21,280 bases of DNA from a bacterium (GTDB taxonomy: Bacteria; Blakebacterota; Blakebacteria; Blakebacterales; Blakebacteraceae), in NCBI GenBank assembly GCA_025774615.1, contig JALGVQ010000052.1, positions 1 through 21,280 of the forward strand. The letters are read 5' to 3'. The notes beneath the pieces are model-generated. The model was not told the DNA's origin and did no database searches. It worked only from the letters and a program-made list of their open reading frames with translations. Both the position numbers and the translations under genes were made by a program. Shown piece after piece: positions 8,053 to 16,249 of the stretch (position 1 is its first letter; every line of letters begins with the position of its first letter).

Positions 8053-8799
8053 TTATGGCAGGGTCAGTATCTCCGCCACTCCGTTATGGATCGACACGCA
8101 GTGCTCAAAGTGAGCCGAAAGGCTCCCGTCTCTGGTCACTGCGGTCCATCCGTCCTTCATAGTGGCAATCTCATGGGAACCCTGGTTCACCATCGGCTCG
8201 ATAGCAAATACCATCCCAGCTTTGAGTAACGGACCTCTGCCGGGGGGCCCGAAATTCGGGATCTGCGGTTCCTCGTGCATCCGTGTTCCGATGCCGTGGC
8301 CGACCATCTCCCGAACCACACTGAATCCACGCCCTTCCACCCATGTCTGGACTGCGTGGCTTATGTCAAACAGGCGGTTTCCATCAACCGCCTTCGCGAT
8401 ACCCTTGTAAAGACTCTCTTCGGTGACCGCAAGGAGCTCTCCGGCGCCCTGAACATCCTCACCCACAATCCACGACCATGCAGAATCGCCGTAGTAGCCG
8501 TCTTTCTCGACACCGATGTCGATACTGACGACATCTCCTTCATTCACCACCCTGCGTCCCGGTATCCCGTGCACAACCTCGTTGTTGACGCTGAAGCACA
8601 CGCTGGCGGGGAACCCCTGGAACCCCTTGAATGCCGGTGTGCCGCCACAGTCCCGGATGAATGTTTCGACCTCGCGGTCGATCGTTTCCCCCCGTACGCC
8701 CGGTATCAGCAACTCCTTTGCTCTCTCGTGAGCCTGCGCCACGATGCGGCCCGCCTCACGCAGGAGTGCGATCTCTTCGGCAGAACGGATATGGATCAT
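8053..8799 (-). CDS. map: methionine aminopeptidase, type I
   Basis: The 248-residue enzyme removes the N-terminal Met of nascent proteins. The dimetal site is complete: Asp94 (SIDIG), Asp105 (GDSAW), His168 (GHGIG), Glu201 (EPM) and Glu232 (HFEH). Substrate-positioning His77 sits in EVVHGIP. There is no N-terminal zinc-finger extension, so it is a plain type I enzyme. Its ATG overlaps the adk stop by 4 nt, so translation is probably coupled to adk. IF-1 follows after 29 nt. Confidence 0.98.
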   Translation of the reverse strand: MIHIRSAEEIALLREAGRIVAQAHERAKELLIPGVRGETIDREVETFIRDCGGTPAFKGFQGFPASVCFSVNNEVVHGIPGRRVVNEGDVVSIDIGVEKDGYYGDSAWSWIVGEDVQGAGELLAVTEESLYKGIAKAVDGNRLFDISHAVQTWVEGRGFSVVREMVGHGIGTRMHEEPQIPNFGPPGRGPLLKAGMVFAIEPMVNQGSHEIATMKDGWTAVTRDGSLSAHFEHCVSIHNGVAEILTLP

Positions 8800-9467
8800 C
8801 CGGCCTCCGGATCCAGCTCTCTTTCAAGGCTTTTGAAAAGCCTGTTGCTTATCTCATCAACTCTCCCAAAGCCGTCCACTTTCAGCAGCAGGTTCTTCCC
8901 CTCGTAATATTCAACCAGCGGGGCGGTCTGCCTGCGATAGACCTCCAGGCGGTTCTGAACGGTCTCGGCTTTGTCGTCCTCTCTCTGGTAAAGCTCGCCA
9001 CCACAGTGAGGACAGACATCGGAAATCGTGCCCTGGCCTGCGTTTGCGTCGCGTTTGCACTCCCGGCACAGAAAGCGGCTGCTGATCCTGCGGACGATCT
9101 CTTCATCCTCAACATCGAGGAGAGCGACCACGTCTATCGGCATCTCGCGCTCCCGGAGGAGATCTTCGAGCGATACCGCCTGAGCCAGTGTCCGCGGGAA
9201 TCCGTCGAGAAGGAATCCGTTTTCGGCGTCATCATGCCCTATCCGGTCAGCGATCAGCTCTATGATCAGCTCGTCGGGTACCAGATCCCCACCCTCCATG
9301 AAGGAGTGTGCCTTGAGACCCAGTTCGGTCTCACGCGCAACGTTGTCGCGCAGAATGTCACCGGTGCTGATATGGGGGACCTGATAGTGTTCGGCCACCC
9401 GTACAGCCTGCGTGCCCTTGCCCGCGCCGGGCGGACCGAGCATGATAGCGACGAACCTGTTATCCAC
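8796..9467 (-). CDS. adk: adenylate kinase, zinc-LID form
   Basis: The 223-residue enzyme catalyses AMP + ATP to 2 ADP. The P-loop GPPGAGKGT lies at 11-19, the AMP-binding region has STGDILRDN (34-42), and DGFPRTLAQA is at 88-97. The LID domain carries four cysteines, 134, 137, 152 and 155, as in zinc-structured adenylate kinases. Start choice: a GTG at 9467 gives MDNRFVAIMLGPPGAGKG, the normal distance to the P-loop. It overlaps the secY 3' end by 8 nt. The order secY-adk-map-infA is the common spc-alpha junction. Confidence 0.97.
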   Translation of the reverse strand: MDNRFVAIMLGPPGAGKGTQAVRVAEHYQVPHISTGDILRDNVARETELGLKAHSFMEGGDLVPDELIIELIADRIGHDDAENGFLLDGFPRTLAQAVSLEDLLREREMPIDVVALLDVEDEEIVRRISSRFLCRECKRDANAGQGTISDVCPHCGGELYQREDDKAETVQNRLEVYRRQTAPLVEYYEGKNLLLKVDGFGRVDEISNRLFKSLERELDPEAG

Positions 9468-10797
9468 GGCCTACCCTTCCCCGGATCTTGCCGGACCGAG
9501 TGAAGCCCTCGTAATGTCTCATCATCAGGTGCGATTCCATCTGCTGCAGCGTATCAAGAGCGACACCCACGATGATCAGCAGTCCCGTACCGCCGAAGAA
9601 GTCGGTCATCGAGACACTCAGATTGAAGTAGCGCACCAGCATGTAAGGCAGAACCGATAGTGCCGCCAGACCGAGCGCTCCCGGGAAGGTCACCCGTCCC
9701 AGCACCCGTTCCACGTACTCCGCGGTCTTCTTTCCCGGCCTGATACCGGGGATGAATCCACCGTATTTCTTCATGTTCTCAGCCAGGTCCACCGGATTGA
9801 ACACAACCGCGGTGTAGAAGAAGGCAAAGAACACGATCAGCGTCCCGTAGAAGAGCCAGTACACCGGATGCTGGTAACTGAACCAGTTCTGGGCGTTCGC
9901 GAAGAACGCGCTGTTCGGGAAGAAGGTGAACAGCGTCTGTGGTATGAACATCAGCGCCTGGGCAAAGATGATCGGAATCACACCCGCTGTGTTGATGCGC
10001 AGAGGAATGTGCGTGCTCTGCCCGCCGTAGACCTTCCTGCCGACCACCCGCTTCGCGTACTGCACAGGGATCTTCCTGACACCCTGTGTCAGCAGTACTG
10101 CTCCCATCGTCACGACGAACATGAGGATGAAGGTGAGCAGCAGCTCTATCAGGGTCTTGTTCTGCGCGGCGACCAGCGTTATCTCCTGAATGACAGCGAC
10201 CGGGAAGATGGCGATGATCCCCACATAGATGATGAGACTGATCCCGTTCCCGATCCCCCTGTCAGTGATCTGTTCCCCGAGCCACATGATGAAGATCGTC
10301 CCGGTCGTGAACGAGAGCATCGTCAGTAGCATGAAGCCCAATCCGGGATTAGGCACCACCAGGTAGCCGCTCGGCGTCTGGAGACCCTGCAGCCAGACAC
10401 TCATGCCAGCTGACTGCCCCGCACAGATAAGGAGGGTGCCGTACCGCGTCAGCCGGTTGATCTTCTGGCGCCCCTCTTCCCCCTCTTTCTGCAACCGCTG
10501 GAAATAGGGAACGGTCGCGCCCATCAACTGGATGATGATGGAAGCGGAGATGTAGGGCATGATCCCGAGGGCAAAAACTGTTGCCCTTCCGAGCGCTCCG
10601 CCCGTGAACATGTCATAGAGCGCGAAAATGCCGGCCGACTGCGCCGTCAGATATTCACCCAGAGCATGCGCATCGATCCCCGGTGAGGGAACGTGCCCAC
10701 CGATCCGATATACCACCAGGATGCCCAGCGTGAAGAGGACCCGCCTCTTCAGCTCAGGTATCTTGAAGACATTCTGGAATCTATCGAGAACGCTCAC
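9460..10797 (-). CDS. secY: preprotein translocase subunit SecY
   Basis: The 445-residue inner-membrane channel of the Sec translocon should have ten transmembrane helices. Visible signatures are the first helix after FKIPELKRRVLFTLG, the plug region ALGRATVFALGIMPYISASI, the loop RLQKEGEEGRQKINRLTRYG, and the basic cytosolic loops used for SecA and ribosome contact. The start is GTG at 10797 with only a weak ribosome site. It follows rplO by 23 nt, which places SecY synthesis next to the ribosomal proteins as in most bacteria. Confidence 0.98.
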   Translation of the reverse strand: MSVLDRFQNVFKIPELKRRVLFTLGILVVYRIGGHVPSPGIDAHALGEYLTAQSAGIFALYDMFTGGALGRATVFALGIMPYISASIIIQLMGATVPYFQRLQKEGEEGRQKINRLTRYGTLLICAGQSAGMSVWLQGLQTPSGYLVVPNPGLGFMLLTMLSFTTGTIFIMWLGEQITDRGIGNGISLIIYVGIIAIFPVAVIQEITLVAAQNKTLIELLLTFILMFVVTMGAVLLTQGVRKIPVQYAKRVVGRKVYGGQSTHIPLRINTAGVIPIIFAQALMFIPQTLFTFFPNSAFFANAQNWFSYQHPVYWLFYGTLIVFFAFFYTAVVFNPVDLAENMKKYGGFIPGIRPGKKTAEYVERVLGRVTFPGALGLAALSVLPYMLVRYFNLSVSMTDFFGGTGLLIIVGVALDTLQQMESHLMMRHYEGFTRSGKIRGRVGRG

Positions 10798-10820
10798 AGT
10801 AGTCCGTATCCAGCCTCGAG

Positions 10821-11306
10821 TTAGTTATCTGCAGGCTTACGCTTCGCCCGGAAGTCACGCCTGTCTGTCTGAATGACGGTACACGTACCTCCCGCAACCT
10901 CAATCGCTGTCCGCGCGGAGGATGAAAAAGCATCAACTGTCACATTAACTGTTTTATCCAACTTCCCGTTACCAAGTACTTTCACGAGAATGTTAGTCGA
11001 CCGAATCAAGCCCGCTTCCTTCAGTGCCTCTTTGTCGATCTGCTCTGTCTTGACACGATCCAGGTCACCCACATTGACGACATCGTATGCCGTCCTGAAC
11101 GGGTTCTTGAATCCTCTCTTGGGGACTCTGCGCTGCAACGGCATCTGTCCCCCCTCGAACCACGCCCGGTACGAGTATCCTGAGCGGGCCTTTTGTCCCT
11201 TATGCCCCTTCCCGGCGGTCTTGCCTGTGCCGGAACCGGTGCCACGACCGATGCGCTTCCGCGTCTGCCGGCTGCCCTCGGAAGGACTAATCTCGTAACG
11301 TCCCAT
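10821..11306 (-). CDS. rplO: 50S ribosomal protein L15
   Basis: The 161-residue uL15 is a late-assembly 50S protein with a long glycine- and arginine-rich N-terminal arm (RIGRGTGSGTGKTAGKGHKG) that threads into 23S rRNA. The WFEGGQMPLQRRVPKRGFKN motif and a globular C-terminal half follow. The ATG is preceded by a GAGGA ribosome site. It sits in the usual order rpmD-rplO-secY. Confidence 0.98.
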   Translation of the reverse strand: MGRYEISPSEGSRQTRKRIGRGTGSGTGKTAGKGHKGQKARSGYSYRAWFEGGQMPLQRRVPKRGFKNPFRTAYDVVNVGDLDRVKTEQIDKEALKEAGLIRSTNILVKVLGNGKLDKTVNVTVDAFSSSARTAIEVAGGTCTVIQTDRRDFRAKRKPADN

Positions 11307-11331
11307 CAGAATCCTCGTATCCTTCTACCGG

Positions 11332-11898
11332 TCACTTGTCCTGGATCTCAACTACATCGATCAGGTGGATGACCGTTCGTACCATTCCACGTATGGACGG
11401 TGTATCCCGGTGCTCAACGGTGTGTCGGATCCTTCTCAGGCCGAGCGCTTTCAGCGTGGCCTTCTGATTGGCCGGTCTGCCGATAGGGCTTCTGGTCTGG
11501 GTGATCCGCAGCAGACCCGGTTTCTTCGCGGGTTTCGGTTTTTTGGCTTCAGGGCTGGGAGCAGTTGGCGGAGCTGCCGCCTTCTTCTCCACAACCGGTT
11601 CCGGCGGGGCTGCCTGAATGACAACCTTCTCCTCGGGAGCTTTCTTCTCGGCGACCTGCTTCGCGGTCGTCTTCTTCGCCGTAGTCTTCTTCGCGGCGGT
11701 CTTCTTCGCGGCGGTCTTCTTCGCCGTGGTCTTCTTCGCCGTAGTCTTCTTCGCCGTAGTCTTCTTCGCGGCGGTCTTCTTCACGGCAGCCTTCTTCGCC
11801 GTGGTCTTCTTCGCGGCAGTTTTCTTCGCCGCGGTCTTCTTCGCGACGGTCTTCTTCGCGACGGTCTTCTTCGCCGAGGATGTCTTTTTCTCTGCCAT
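11332..11898 (-). CDS. rpmD: 50S ribosomal protein L30 with long histone-H1-like N-terminal domain
   Basis: The 188 residues divide in three. Residues 9-78 are fourteen tandem pentads of the type AKKT(A/T/V). Residues 79-127 are a Pro/Ala/Glu/Lys linker. Residues 128-188 are a complete uL30 ([45 protein letters not shown]). Normal bacterial L30 is about 60 residues, so the protein is tripled in size. The extension has about 41 lysines and only 7 Glu/Asp. It resembles the lysine/alanine tails of bacterial histone-H1-like proteins and should bind nucleic acid non-specifically. Position rpsE-rpmD-rplO and the intact L30 core make the gene identity secure. The function of the extension is unknown. 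The ATG lies 2 nt after the rpsE stop. Confidence 0.95.
   Translation of the reverse strand: MAEKKTSSAKKTVAKKTVAKKTAAKKTAAKKTTAKKAAVKKTAAKKTTAKKTTAKKTTAKKTAAKKTAAKKTTAKKTTAKQVAEKKAPEEKVVIQAAPPEPVVEKKAAAPPTAPSPEAKKPKPAKKPGLLRITQTRSPIGRPANQKATLKALGLRRIRHTVEHRDTPSIRGMVRTVIHLIDVVEIQDK
11665..11874 (-). repeat. 15-bp tandem repeat array encoding AKKTx pentads
   Basis: Fourteen near-identical 15-bp units lie inside rpmD (plus-strand form close to GCGGTCTTCTTCGCC), with variation mostly at third positions and at the last residue of each pentad. The array is entirely coding and in frame, so unit gain or loss would not break the gene. Confidence 0.95.
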
Positions 11899-11900
11899 CG

Positions 11901-12839
11901 TTACTCAGCCTTCTCTTCTTCGGCGTCTTCCTGCTTCTCCTCAACGGAGGTCTCTTCGGAAGTCTCTTCCACTGCGTCGACAGCCGGTGTCTCTTCCTTC
12001 ACCTCGACAGGCGCCTCTTCTTTCACTTCGGTTTCCGGAGCCTCAGCAACGGGTTCCTCTGCCACCACCTCGACATCAGGGGTCTCGACAACAGGCGCCT
12101 CTTCTTTCACTTCGGTTTCCGGAGCCTCAGCAACAGGTACCTCTTCCTTAACCTCGACAGGCGCAGACTCGACGACCGTCTCTGCTTTCTTCTGGCTCTG
12201 CCGGCGTTTCTCTACCTTGGTCCGGGCATCACTCTTGACCCGCTCCTGCTCATTACTACTGCGCTTCGAGGCGTCCTCAGCCTCCTTGAGCATCGTCGCT
12301 TCGAGGGCCGCCTGCTGTTTGTGCCAGGTCTCCTCTTTCACACCCAGAACTTCCCATATCTCGATACCACGCCGCTTTGCCACCTCGAGTGGTGCCTCAA
12401 GCGTCTTGAGGCCGTTGATCGTGGCGTGTACGACGTTGTGCGGATTGTTGCTCCGCATCGACTTGGTCAGGATGTTCCTGATCCCTGCCGCTTCCAGTAC
12501 CGCGCGAACCGGTCCACCCGCAGTGACTCCCGTACCGGGACCTGCCGGTTTGAGCAGAACACGTCCGGCGCCTGCGCGGCCGATCGTCTGATGAGGGATG
12601 GTCCCATTGGTGATCGGCACCCGGAACAGGCTCTTCCGCGCGTTCTCGTTGGCTTTACGGATGGCAGAGGCCACCTCGTTCGCCTTGCCGACACCGACTC
12701 CGACGATACCCTGCCTGTTTCCAACGGCAGAGATCGCACTGAAGTGGAACCGTCGACCACCCTTGACGACTTTGGCGGTCCGGTTGATATAGATGACCTT
12801 CTCTTCAAGGTCGAGATTTTCAGGATTGATCCTGGCCAC
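11901..12839 (-). CDS. rpsE: 30S ribosomal protein S5 with long acidic C-terminal tail
   Basis: Residues 1-170 are a complete uS5: [37 protein letters not shown], and [20 protein letters not shown]5 lines the mRNA entry channel and acts in decoding fidelity. About 142 further residues follow. Residues 171-219 are mixed-charge and rich in Lys/Arg/Glu/Gln, probably helical. Residues 220-312 are Glu/Val/Pro/Ala-rich with about 36 acidic residues and 6 Lys, and include a 15-residue segment present twice. Typical S5 is about 160-175 residues. The start is GTG, with AGGGAG upstream. The low-complexity 3' end abuts the lysine-rich 5' end of rpmD. Confidence 0.96.
   Translation of the reverse strand: MARINPENLDLEEKVIYINRTAKVVKGGRRFHFSAISAVGNRQGIVGVGVGKANEVASAIRKANENARKSLFRVPITNGTIPHQTIGRAGAGRVLLKPAGPGTGVTAGGPVRAVLEAAGIRNILTKSMRSNNPHNVVHATINGLKTLEAPLEVAKRRGIEIWEVLGVKEETWHKQQAALEATMLKEAEDASKRSSNEQERVKSDARTKVEKRRQSQKKAETVVESAPVEVKEEVPVAEAPETEVKEEAPVVETPDVEVVAEEPVAEAPETEVKEEAPVEVKEETPAVDAVEETSEETSVEEKQEDAEEEKAE
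12007..12134 (-). repeat. 44-bp exact direct repeat (period 84) in the S5 tail
   Basis: The same 44 nt occur at 12007-12050 and 12091-12134. They encode the repeated segment [14 protein letters not shown]. The period is 84 nt (28 codons), so the repeat keeps frame. This indicates recent in-frame duplication within the acidic tail. Confidence 0.93.
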
Positions 12840-12881
12840 TCTGACAACTCCCTGCTTTTTCTGTCTGTCCGGTAGTGCCTG

Positions 12882-13250
12882 CTAGAACTTGAGCCCGCCT
12901 TCGCGCGCCCCTTCAGCAAGAGCCTTCACCCGGCCGTGATACAGATAGCCGCCTCGATCGAAGGCAACTGTTTCGATTCCGCACTCTTTTGCCCTGGCCG
13001 CAAGAACCTTGCCTGCTTCTTTGGCGGCGTCTGCAGTCTTCGCCGAACCCTTGATGTCGAGCTTGCGCGTGGAGGTCTCCACCAGCGTGTGCCCCTGGAC
13101 ATCGTCGACGATCTGGGCGTAGATGTGCTTGTTGCTTCTGAATACCGAGAGTCTGGGACGCTCTGCCGTGCCGGAGATCTTCATTCTGATCCGGCGACGC
13201 CTGCGCGTCCTGAGTTTCACGGTGTTCTTCTCGGTGTACTCAACGGGCAT
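12882..13250 (-). CDS. rplR: 50S ribosomal protein L18
   Basis: The 122-residue uL18 binds 5S rRNA with L5 in the central protuberance. It has a basic N-terminus ([15 protein letters not shown]), then [20 protein letters not shown], and the C-terminal [20 protein letters not shown]. Length and ends are normal for the family. It lies between rplF (23-nt gap) and rpsE (42-nt gap). Confidence 0.98.
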   Translation of the reverse strand: MPVEYTEKNTVKLRTRRRRRIRMKISGTAERPRLSVFRSNKHIYAQIVDDVQGHTLVETSTRKLDIKGSAKTADAAKEAGKVLAARAKECGIETVAFDRGGYLYHGRVKALAEGAREGGLKF

Positions 13251-13273
13251 AACGTATTCCCTCCTGGATGCCC

Positions 13274-13822
13274 TTAACCGATACCGCCGGCACCGGTCTT
13301 GCCGGCCTTACGGCGGATGTATTCACCCCGGTACCGGATTCCCTTACCTTTGTAAGGCTCCGGTGGCCGGATTGCCCTGATGTTCGCGGTTACCTGACCG
13401 ACCAGGTATTTGTTAATTCCACTGACCTCGATGCTCCCATCCTTCTCAACGGCGAACGAGATGCCCTCGGGAGCCCTGATGAGAACCGGGTGGCTGAAGC
13501 CGATATTGATCAGCAGGTGCCTGCCCTTCGGTACAGCCTTGTACCCGACTCCTACGATCTCGAGAACCTTCGTGTAACCATCCGAAACTCCGGTGACCAT
13601 GTTTGCCACAATCGTTCTGCTCAGTCCGTGAAGACTGCGGTTACGCGGTTCATCAGTCGGTCGTTCGACCTTGATCTCTTTCTCAACCAGCGAAACGGCG
13701 ATCGGCTCGGGGACTGTATCCGAAAGCGTCCCCTTCGGCCCGGTCACCGTGACATGCTGGCCTTCGATGTCGACCTTGACCCCATCAGGAATGGGGATCG
13801 GTTCTTTGCCTACTCGTGACAT
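13274..13822 (-). CDS. rplF: 50S ribosomal protein L6
   Basis: The 182-residue uL6 is a two-domain protein near the sarcin-ricin loop and the factor-binding site. It begins [17 protein letters not shown]. It contains [20 protein letters not shown] and ends with the conserved [17 protein letters not shown], the signature of the C-terminal domain. The length is standard. It is placed rpsH-rplF-rplR. Confidence 0.98.
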   Translation of the reverse strand: MSRVGKEPIPIPDGVKVDIEGQHVTVTGPKGTLSDTVPEPIAVSLVEKEIKVERPTDEPRNRSLHGLSRTIVANMVTGVSDGYTKVLEIVGVGYKAVPKGRHLLINIGFSHPVLIRAPEGISFAVEKDGSIEVSGINKYLVGQVTANIRAIRPPEPYKGKGIRYRGEYIRRKAGKTGAGGIG

Positions 13823-13843
13823 CGTCTGCTGAGCTCCTTCTCC

Positions 13844-14242
13844 CTACCAGACCGTGCAGAGGATCTCGCCGCCGACACCTTTCCTGCGGGCCTCACGATC
13901 AGAGAGGACTCCGTCAGGGGTCGAGATGATGGCGATACCGAGACCATTCTTCACCCGTGGTATCTCAACTGCGGTTACGTACTTGCGAAGCCCGGGCCGG
14001 CTGACCCGCCGCAGTTCGTGAAATGTGGGAGTCTCCTCCTCCGTGTATTTCAGATACACCCGAAGCACACCCTGCTTGTCATCCTCAGTCACCCGGAAGC
14101 CCCGGATATAGTGGGTGTTCCGCAGGATTCTGGCGATCTCCGTCTTCAGTTTTGACGCCGGAATATCGACGTTCTGATGACCGGCTTTCGCTGCGTTGCG
14201 GATCCTTGTCAGCATATCCGCTATCGGATCGGTCATACTCAT
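13844..14242 (-). CDS. rpsH: 30S ribosomal protein S8
   Basis: The 132-residue uS8 binds the central domain of 16S rRNA. It begins MSMTDPIADMLTRIRNA and ends with the conserved GLGIAIISTPDGVLSDREAR region and GGEILCTVW. A second ATG two codons in is also possible as start. In E. coli S8 represses the spc operon by binding a 16S-like site near rplX-rplE. Here rplX and rplE overlap by 4 nt, so any such site would have to lie within coding sequence. Confidence 0.98.
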   Translation of the reverse strand: MSMTDPIADMLTRIRNAAKAGHQNVDIPASKLKTEIARILRNTHYIRGFRVTEDDKQGVLRVYLKYTEEETPTFHELRRVSRPGLRKYVTAVEIPRVKNGLGIAIISTPDGVLSDREARRKGVGGEILCTVW

Positions 14243-14263
14243 CAGCTATTCAGACTCCTCAGT

Positions 14264-14449
14264 TTACCAGGATGCTTTGCGCACTCCGGGGATCTTCCCC
14301 TCGAGTGCCAGTTCCCTGAAACAGATACGGCAGAGGCCGAACTTGCGCATATACGCGCGTGGACGGCCACAACGCCTGCATCTGTTGTATTTCCGCGTTG
14401 AGAACTTCGGTGTCCTCTTCGCCTTCTCAACCAAAGATTTTTTCGCCAC
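14264..14449 (-). CDS. rpsN: 30S ribosomal protein S14, type Z
   Basis: The 61-residue short zinc form of uS14 sits in the 30S head. The zinc ligands Cys24, Cys27, Cys40 and Cys43 are present in [20 protein letters not shown]. The C-terminal [18 protein letters not shown] is fully typical. The start codon is GTG. The place rplE-rpsN-rpsH is canonical. No zinc-free long S14 is seen in the window. Confidence 0.98.
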   Translation of the reverse strand: MAKKSLVEKAKRTPKFSTRKYNRCRRCGRPRAYMRKFGLCRICFRELALEGKIPGVRKASW

Positions 14450-14464
14450 CTGGTAATTCGCCTC

Positions 14465-15013
14465 CTACTTCTGGAACGGCATTCCGAGACCCTTGAGAAG
14501 TTCAAACGCCTCCTCATCGGTCTTCGCGGTCGTCACGATGGCAATATCCATTCCCTCGATCCGCGAAACCTTGTCGTATTCGATCTCCGGGAACACTATC
14601 TGCTCCTTCAGACCCATGTTGTAGTTACCATGGCCGTCGAAGGAGTCGGGATTCACGCCGCGGAAGTCCCGCACCCGCGGCAGGGTGATCGTGATGAAAC
14701 GATCGAGAAATTCATACATGTGCTGACGACGGAGCGTGACCCTGGCTCCGATCGGCATACCGGTGCGCAGTTTGAAATTGCTCACCGAGCGTCGGGATAG
14801 CTGCACACTGGCCCGCTGACCGCTGATCAGGGTCAGTTCCTCAACAGCCGTGTCAACCAGCTTGGCATCCTGTGTGGCATCGCCTACTCCCCGGTTCAAT
14901 ACGATCTTCACCAGTTTCGGTACACTGTGATTGTTCGTGTAACCAAAGCTCTTCTTCAGCGCGGGGATGGTCTTCTCTTCGTACCTGACCTGTACTCTCG
15001 GCTTCTCCATCAT
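14465..15013 (-). CDS. rplE: 50S ribosomal protein L5
   Basis: The 182-residue uL5 binds 5S rRNA and contacts the P-site tRNA and S13. Family motifs are VPKLVKIVLNRGVGDA, GQRASVQLSRRSVSNFKLR, PIGARVTLRRQHMYEFLDR and the FRGVNPDSFDGHGNYNMGL loop. There are two consecutive ATGs at the start (15013 and 15010). The first overlaps the rplX stop (ATGA), which implies translational coupling. Confidence 0.98.
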   Translation of the reverse strand: MMEKPRVQVRYEEKTIPALKKSFGYTNNHSVPKLVKIVLNRGVGDATQDAKLVDTAVEELTLISGQRASVQLSRRSVSNFKLRTGMPIGARVTLRRQHMYEFLDRFITITLPRVRDFRGVNPDSFDGHGNYNMGLKEQIVFPEIEYDKVSRIEGMDIAIVTTAKTDEEAFELLKGLGMPFQK

Positions 15014-15342
15014 TCCTCACCCCCCACCATCTCGCCGCATCGGGCACAGGTCCGCACGTGGCGTGTTTTCCCATCCGAGCCGGTGAGTTCGGTCGAACGG
15101 GTTCGGACGCCCTCTGCACAGCTGGTGCAGATGACCATCACATTGCTGGAGTGGATCGTTCCCTCACGCTCAACGATGCCACCCTGCGGGTTGGTCTGTG
15201 TGCCCCGTGTGTGTCTCTTGATGAAGTTGATCCCCTCGACGACAACCCGGTTTGATTCCGGGTACGTCTTGAGGACCTTGCCGGTCTTGCCGCGTTCATT
15301 TCCGGCGATCACGACAATCTGATCGTTCTTTTTCACATGCAT
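15010..15342 (-). CDS. rplX: 50S ribosomal protein L24 with a C-terminal zinc-ribbon-like motif
   Basis: The 110-residue uL24 is one of the two assembly-initiator proteins of the 50S. The KOW motif is at the N-terminus (MHVKKNDQIVVIAGNERGKT), followed by VVVEGINFIKRHTRGTQTNP. The C-terminal half has two CxxC pairs, Cys72/Cys75 (CTSC) and Cys99/Cys102 (CARC), spaced like a zinc ribbon. Many bacterial L24 proteins, including the E. coli form, lack these. Metal binding is inferred from the cysteine spacing. It overlaps rplE by 4 nt. Confidence 0.97.
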   Translation of the reverse strand: MHVKKNDQIVVIAGNERGKTGKVLKTYPESNRVVVEGINFIKRHTRGTQTNPQGGIVEREGTIHSSNVMVICTSCAEGVRTRSTELTGSDGKTRHVRTCARCGEMVGGEE

Positions 15343-15344
15343 CG

Positions 15345-15713
15345 TTACAAAACCTCGGGGGCAAGAGAGATGATCTTCATGAATTTCTTCTCTCTGAGTT
15401 CCCTGGCTACGGGCCCGAAGATGCGGGTGCCGATCGGCTCACCATTATCACTGATCGACACTCCGGCATTCTCATCGAACCTGATGTAGGTTCCATCCTT
15501 ACGGCGCGTTTCCTTGCGGGTGCGCACAACAACCGCCTTGCGCACCTCACCCTTCTTCACCGTACCACCGGGGATGGCATCCTTGACCGTTATGACGATT
15601 ATATCACCAACACGCGCGTACCGACGCCGGGTCCCACCGAGCACCTTGATGCACTGGACCACTTTGGCACCGGTGTTGTCGGCTACCCTGAGTTTGCTCT
15701 CTGCCTGGACCAT
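15345..15713 (-). CDS. rplN: 50S ribosomal protein L14
   Basis: The 122-residue uL14 lies on the intersubunit face and contributes to bridge B8 with 16S rRNA. It begins [20 protein letters not shown] and contains [20 protein letters not shown] and [20 protein letters not shown], then ends [12 protein letters not shown]. All are canonical, with normal length. It lies 2 nt before rplX and 20 nt after rpsQ. Confidence 0.99.
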   Translation of the reverse strand: MVQAESKLRVADNTGAKVVQCIKVLGGTRRRYARVGDIIVITVKDAIPGGTVKKGEVRKAVVVRTRKETRRKDGTYIRFDENAGVSISDNGEPIGTRIFGPVARELREKKFMKIISLAPEVL

Positions 15714-15733
15714 GATCTATCCGTCCTGGTGCC

Positions 15734-15994
15734 TCAAACCGAGGCCTTCTTGATGATCTCAACGACACGCCAGCACTTGGTTCGGCTCAATGGCCGGGTT
15801 TCTGACACCCGGACGATATCGCCCTCGTTGCACTGGTTCTCTTCATCATGCGCGTACAGTTTCGACCGCTTCTTGATGGTTTTACCGTACAGGGGATGCT
15901 GGACGAGTCTGTCCACCGTCACCACAACGGTCTTGTCCATCTTCGAACTGGTAACGCGACCCATCCGTACCTTGCGCGCTCCACCTTCGCTCAT
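15734..15994 (-). CDS. rpsQ: 30S ribosomal protein S17
   Basis: The 86-residue uS17 is an OB-fold protein that binds the 5' domain of 16S rRNA early in assembly. It shows [39 protein letters not shown] and the [15 protein letters not shown] end. The ATG overlaps the rpmC stop by 4 nt (ATGA), so translation is probably coupled to L29. Confidence 0.98.
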   Translation of the reverse strand: MSEGGARKVRMGRVTSSKMDKTVVVTVDRLVQHPLYGKTIKKRSKLYAHDEENQCNEGDIVRVSETRPLSRTKCWRVVEIIKKASV

Positions 15995-16233
15995 GCTTCT
16001 TCACCTCCAGCCACTGCTTCAGCTTCTGCCGGGCCCGTGGCTGCCTTCCGGTTTTCCTCGGCTATGATCGTTTCGAGCCGGGCGATATCCCGGCGGACGG
16101 CCCTGATCTCCAACGGATTCGAGACCTGCTGCATAACATGCCCGAACCGGAGGCCACGAAGCTCCTCTTTCAGGTCCGTGAGCCTGGTCACCATCTCATC
16201 GGATGGCAGTTCTCGTACTTCCGAGGCACGCAT
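15991..16233 (-). CDS. rpmC: 50S ribosomal protein L29
   Basis: The 80-residue uL29 is a helical hairpin protein near the tunnel exit, beside the docking site for SRP and trigger factor. It has [20 protein letters not shown], the core [20 protein letters not shown], and [18 protein letters not shown] short acidic Ala/Glu-rich tail of about 18 residues extends the usual 60-70. Its ATG overlaps the last base of the undamaged-frame stop of rplP (TAATG). The rplP frameshift therefore breaks what looks like direct stop-start coupling. Confidence 0.97.
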   Translation of the reverse strand: MRASEVRELPSDEMVTRLTDLKEELRGLRFGHVMQQVSNPLEIRAVRRDIARLETIIAEENRKAATGPAEAEAVAGGEEA

Positions 16234-16249
16234 TACAATTCCTCCCGGG

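Noticed and set aside
8661-9503. 280-codon plus-strand ORF
   Set aside because: It is antisense to adk and map, both with complete active-site motifs.
11665-11874. Short tandem repeats that could look like a CRISPR array
   Set aside because: The 15-bp units are contiguous without spacers, in frame and coding. No cas genes are present.
11618-12151. Plus-strand ORF with repeated Phe/Val/Ala blocks
   Set aside because: It is the antisense reading of the AKKTx codon array in rpmD. The sense strand encodes an L30 core in frame and the hydrophobic pattern is just its complement.
11365-12591. Long plus-strand ORF rich in Leu-Arg-Gly and Ser-Thr
   Set aside because: It is a low-complexity shadow of rpmD and rpsE with no known domain. 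Lack of stops follows from the repeat composition.
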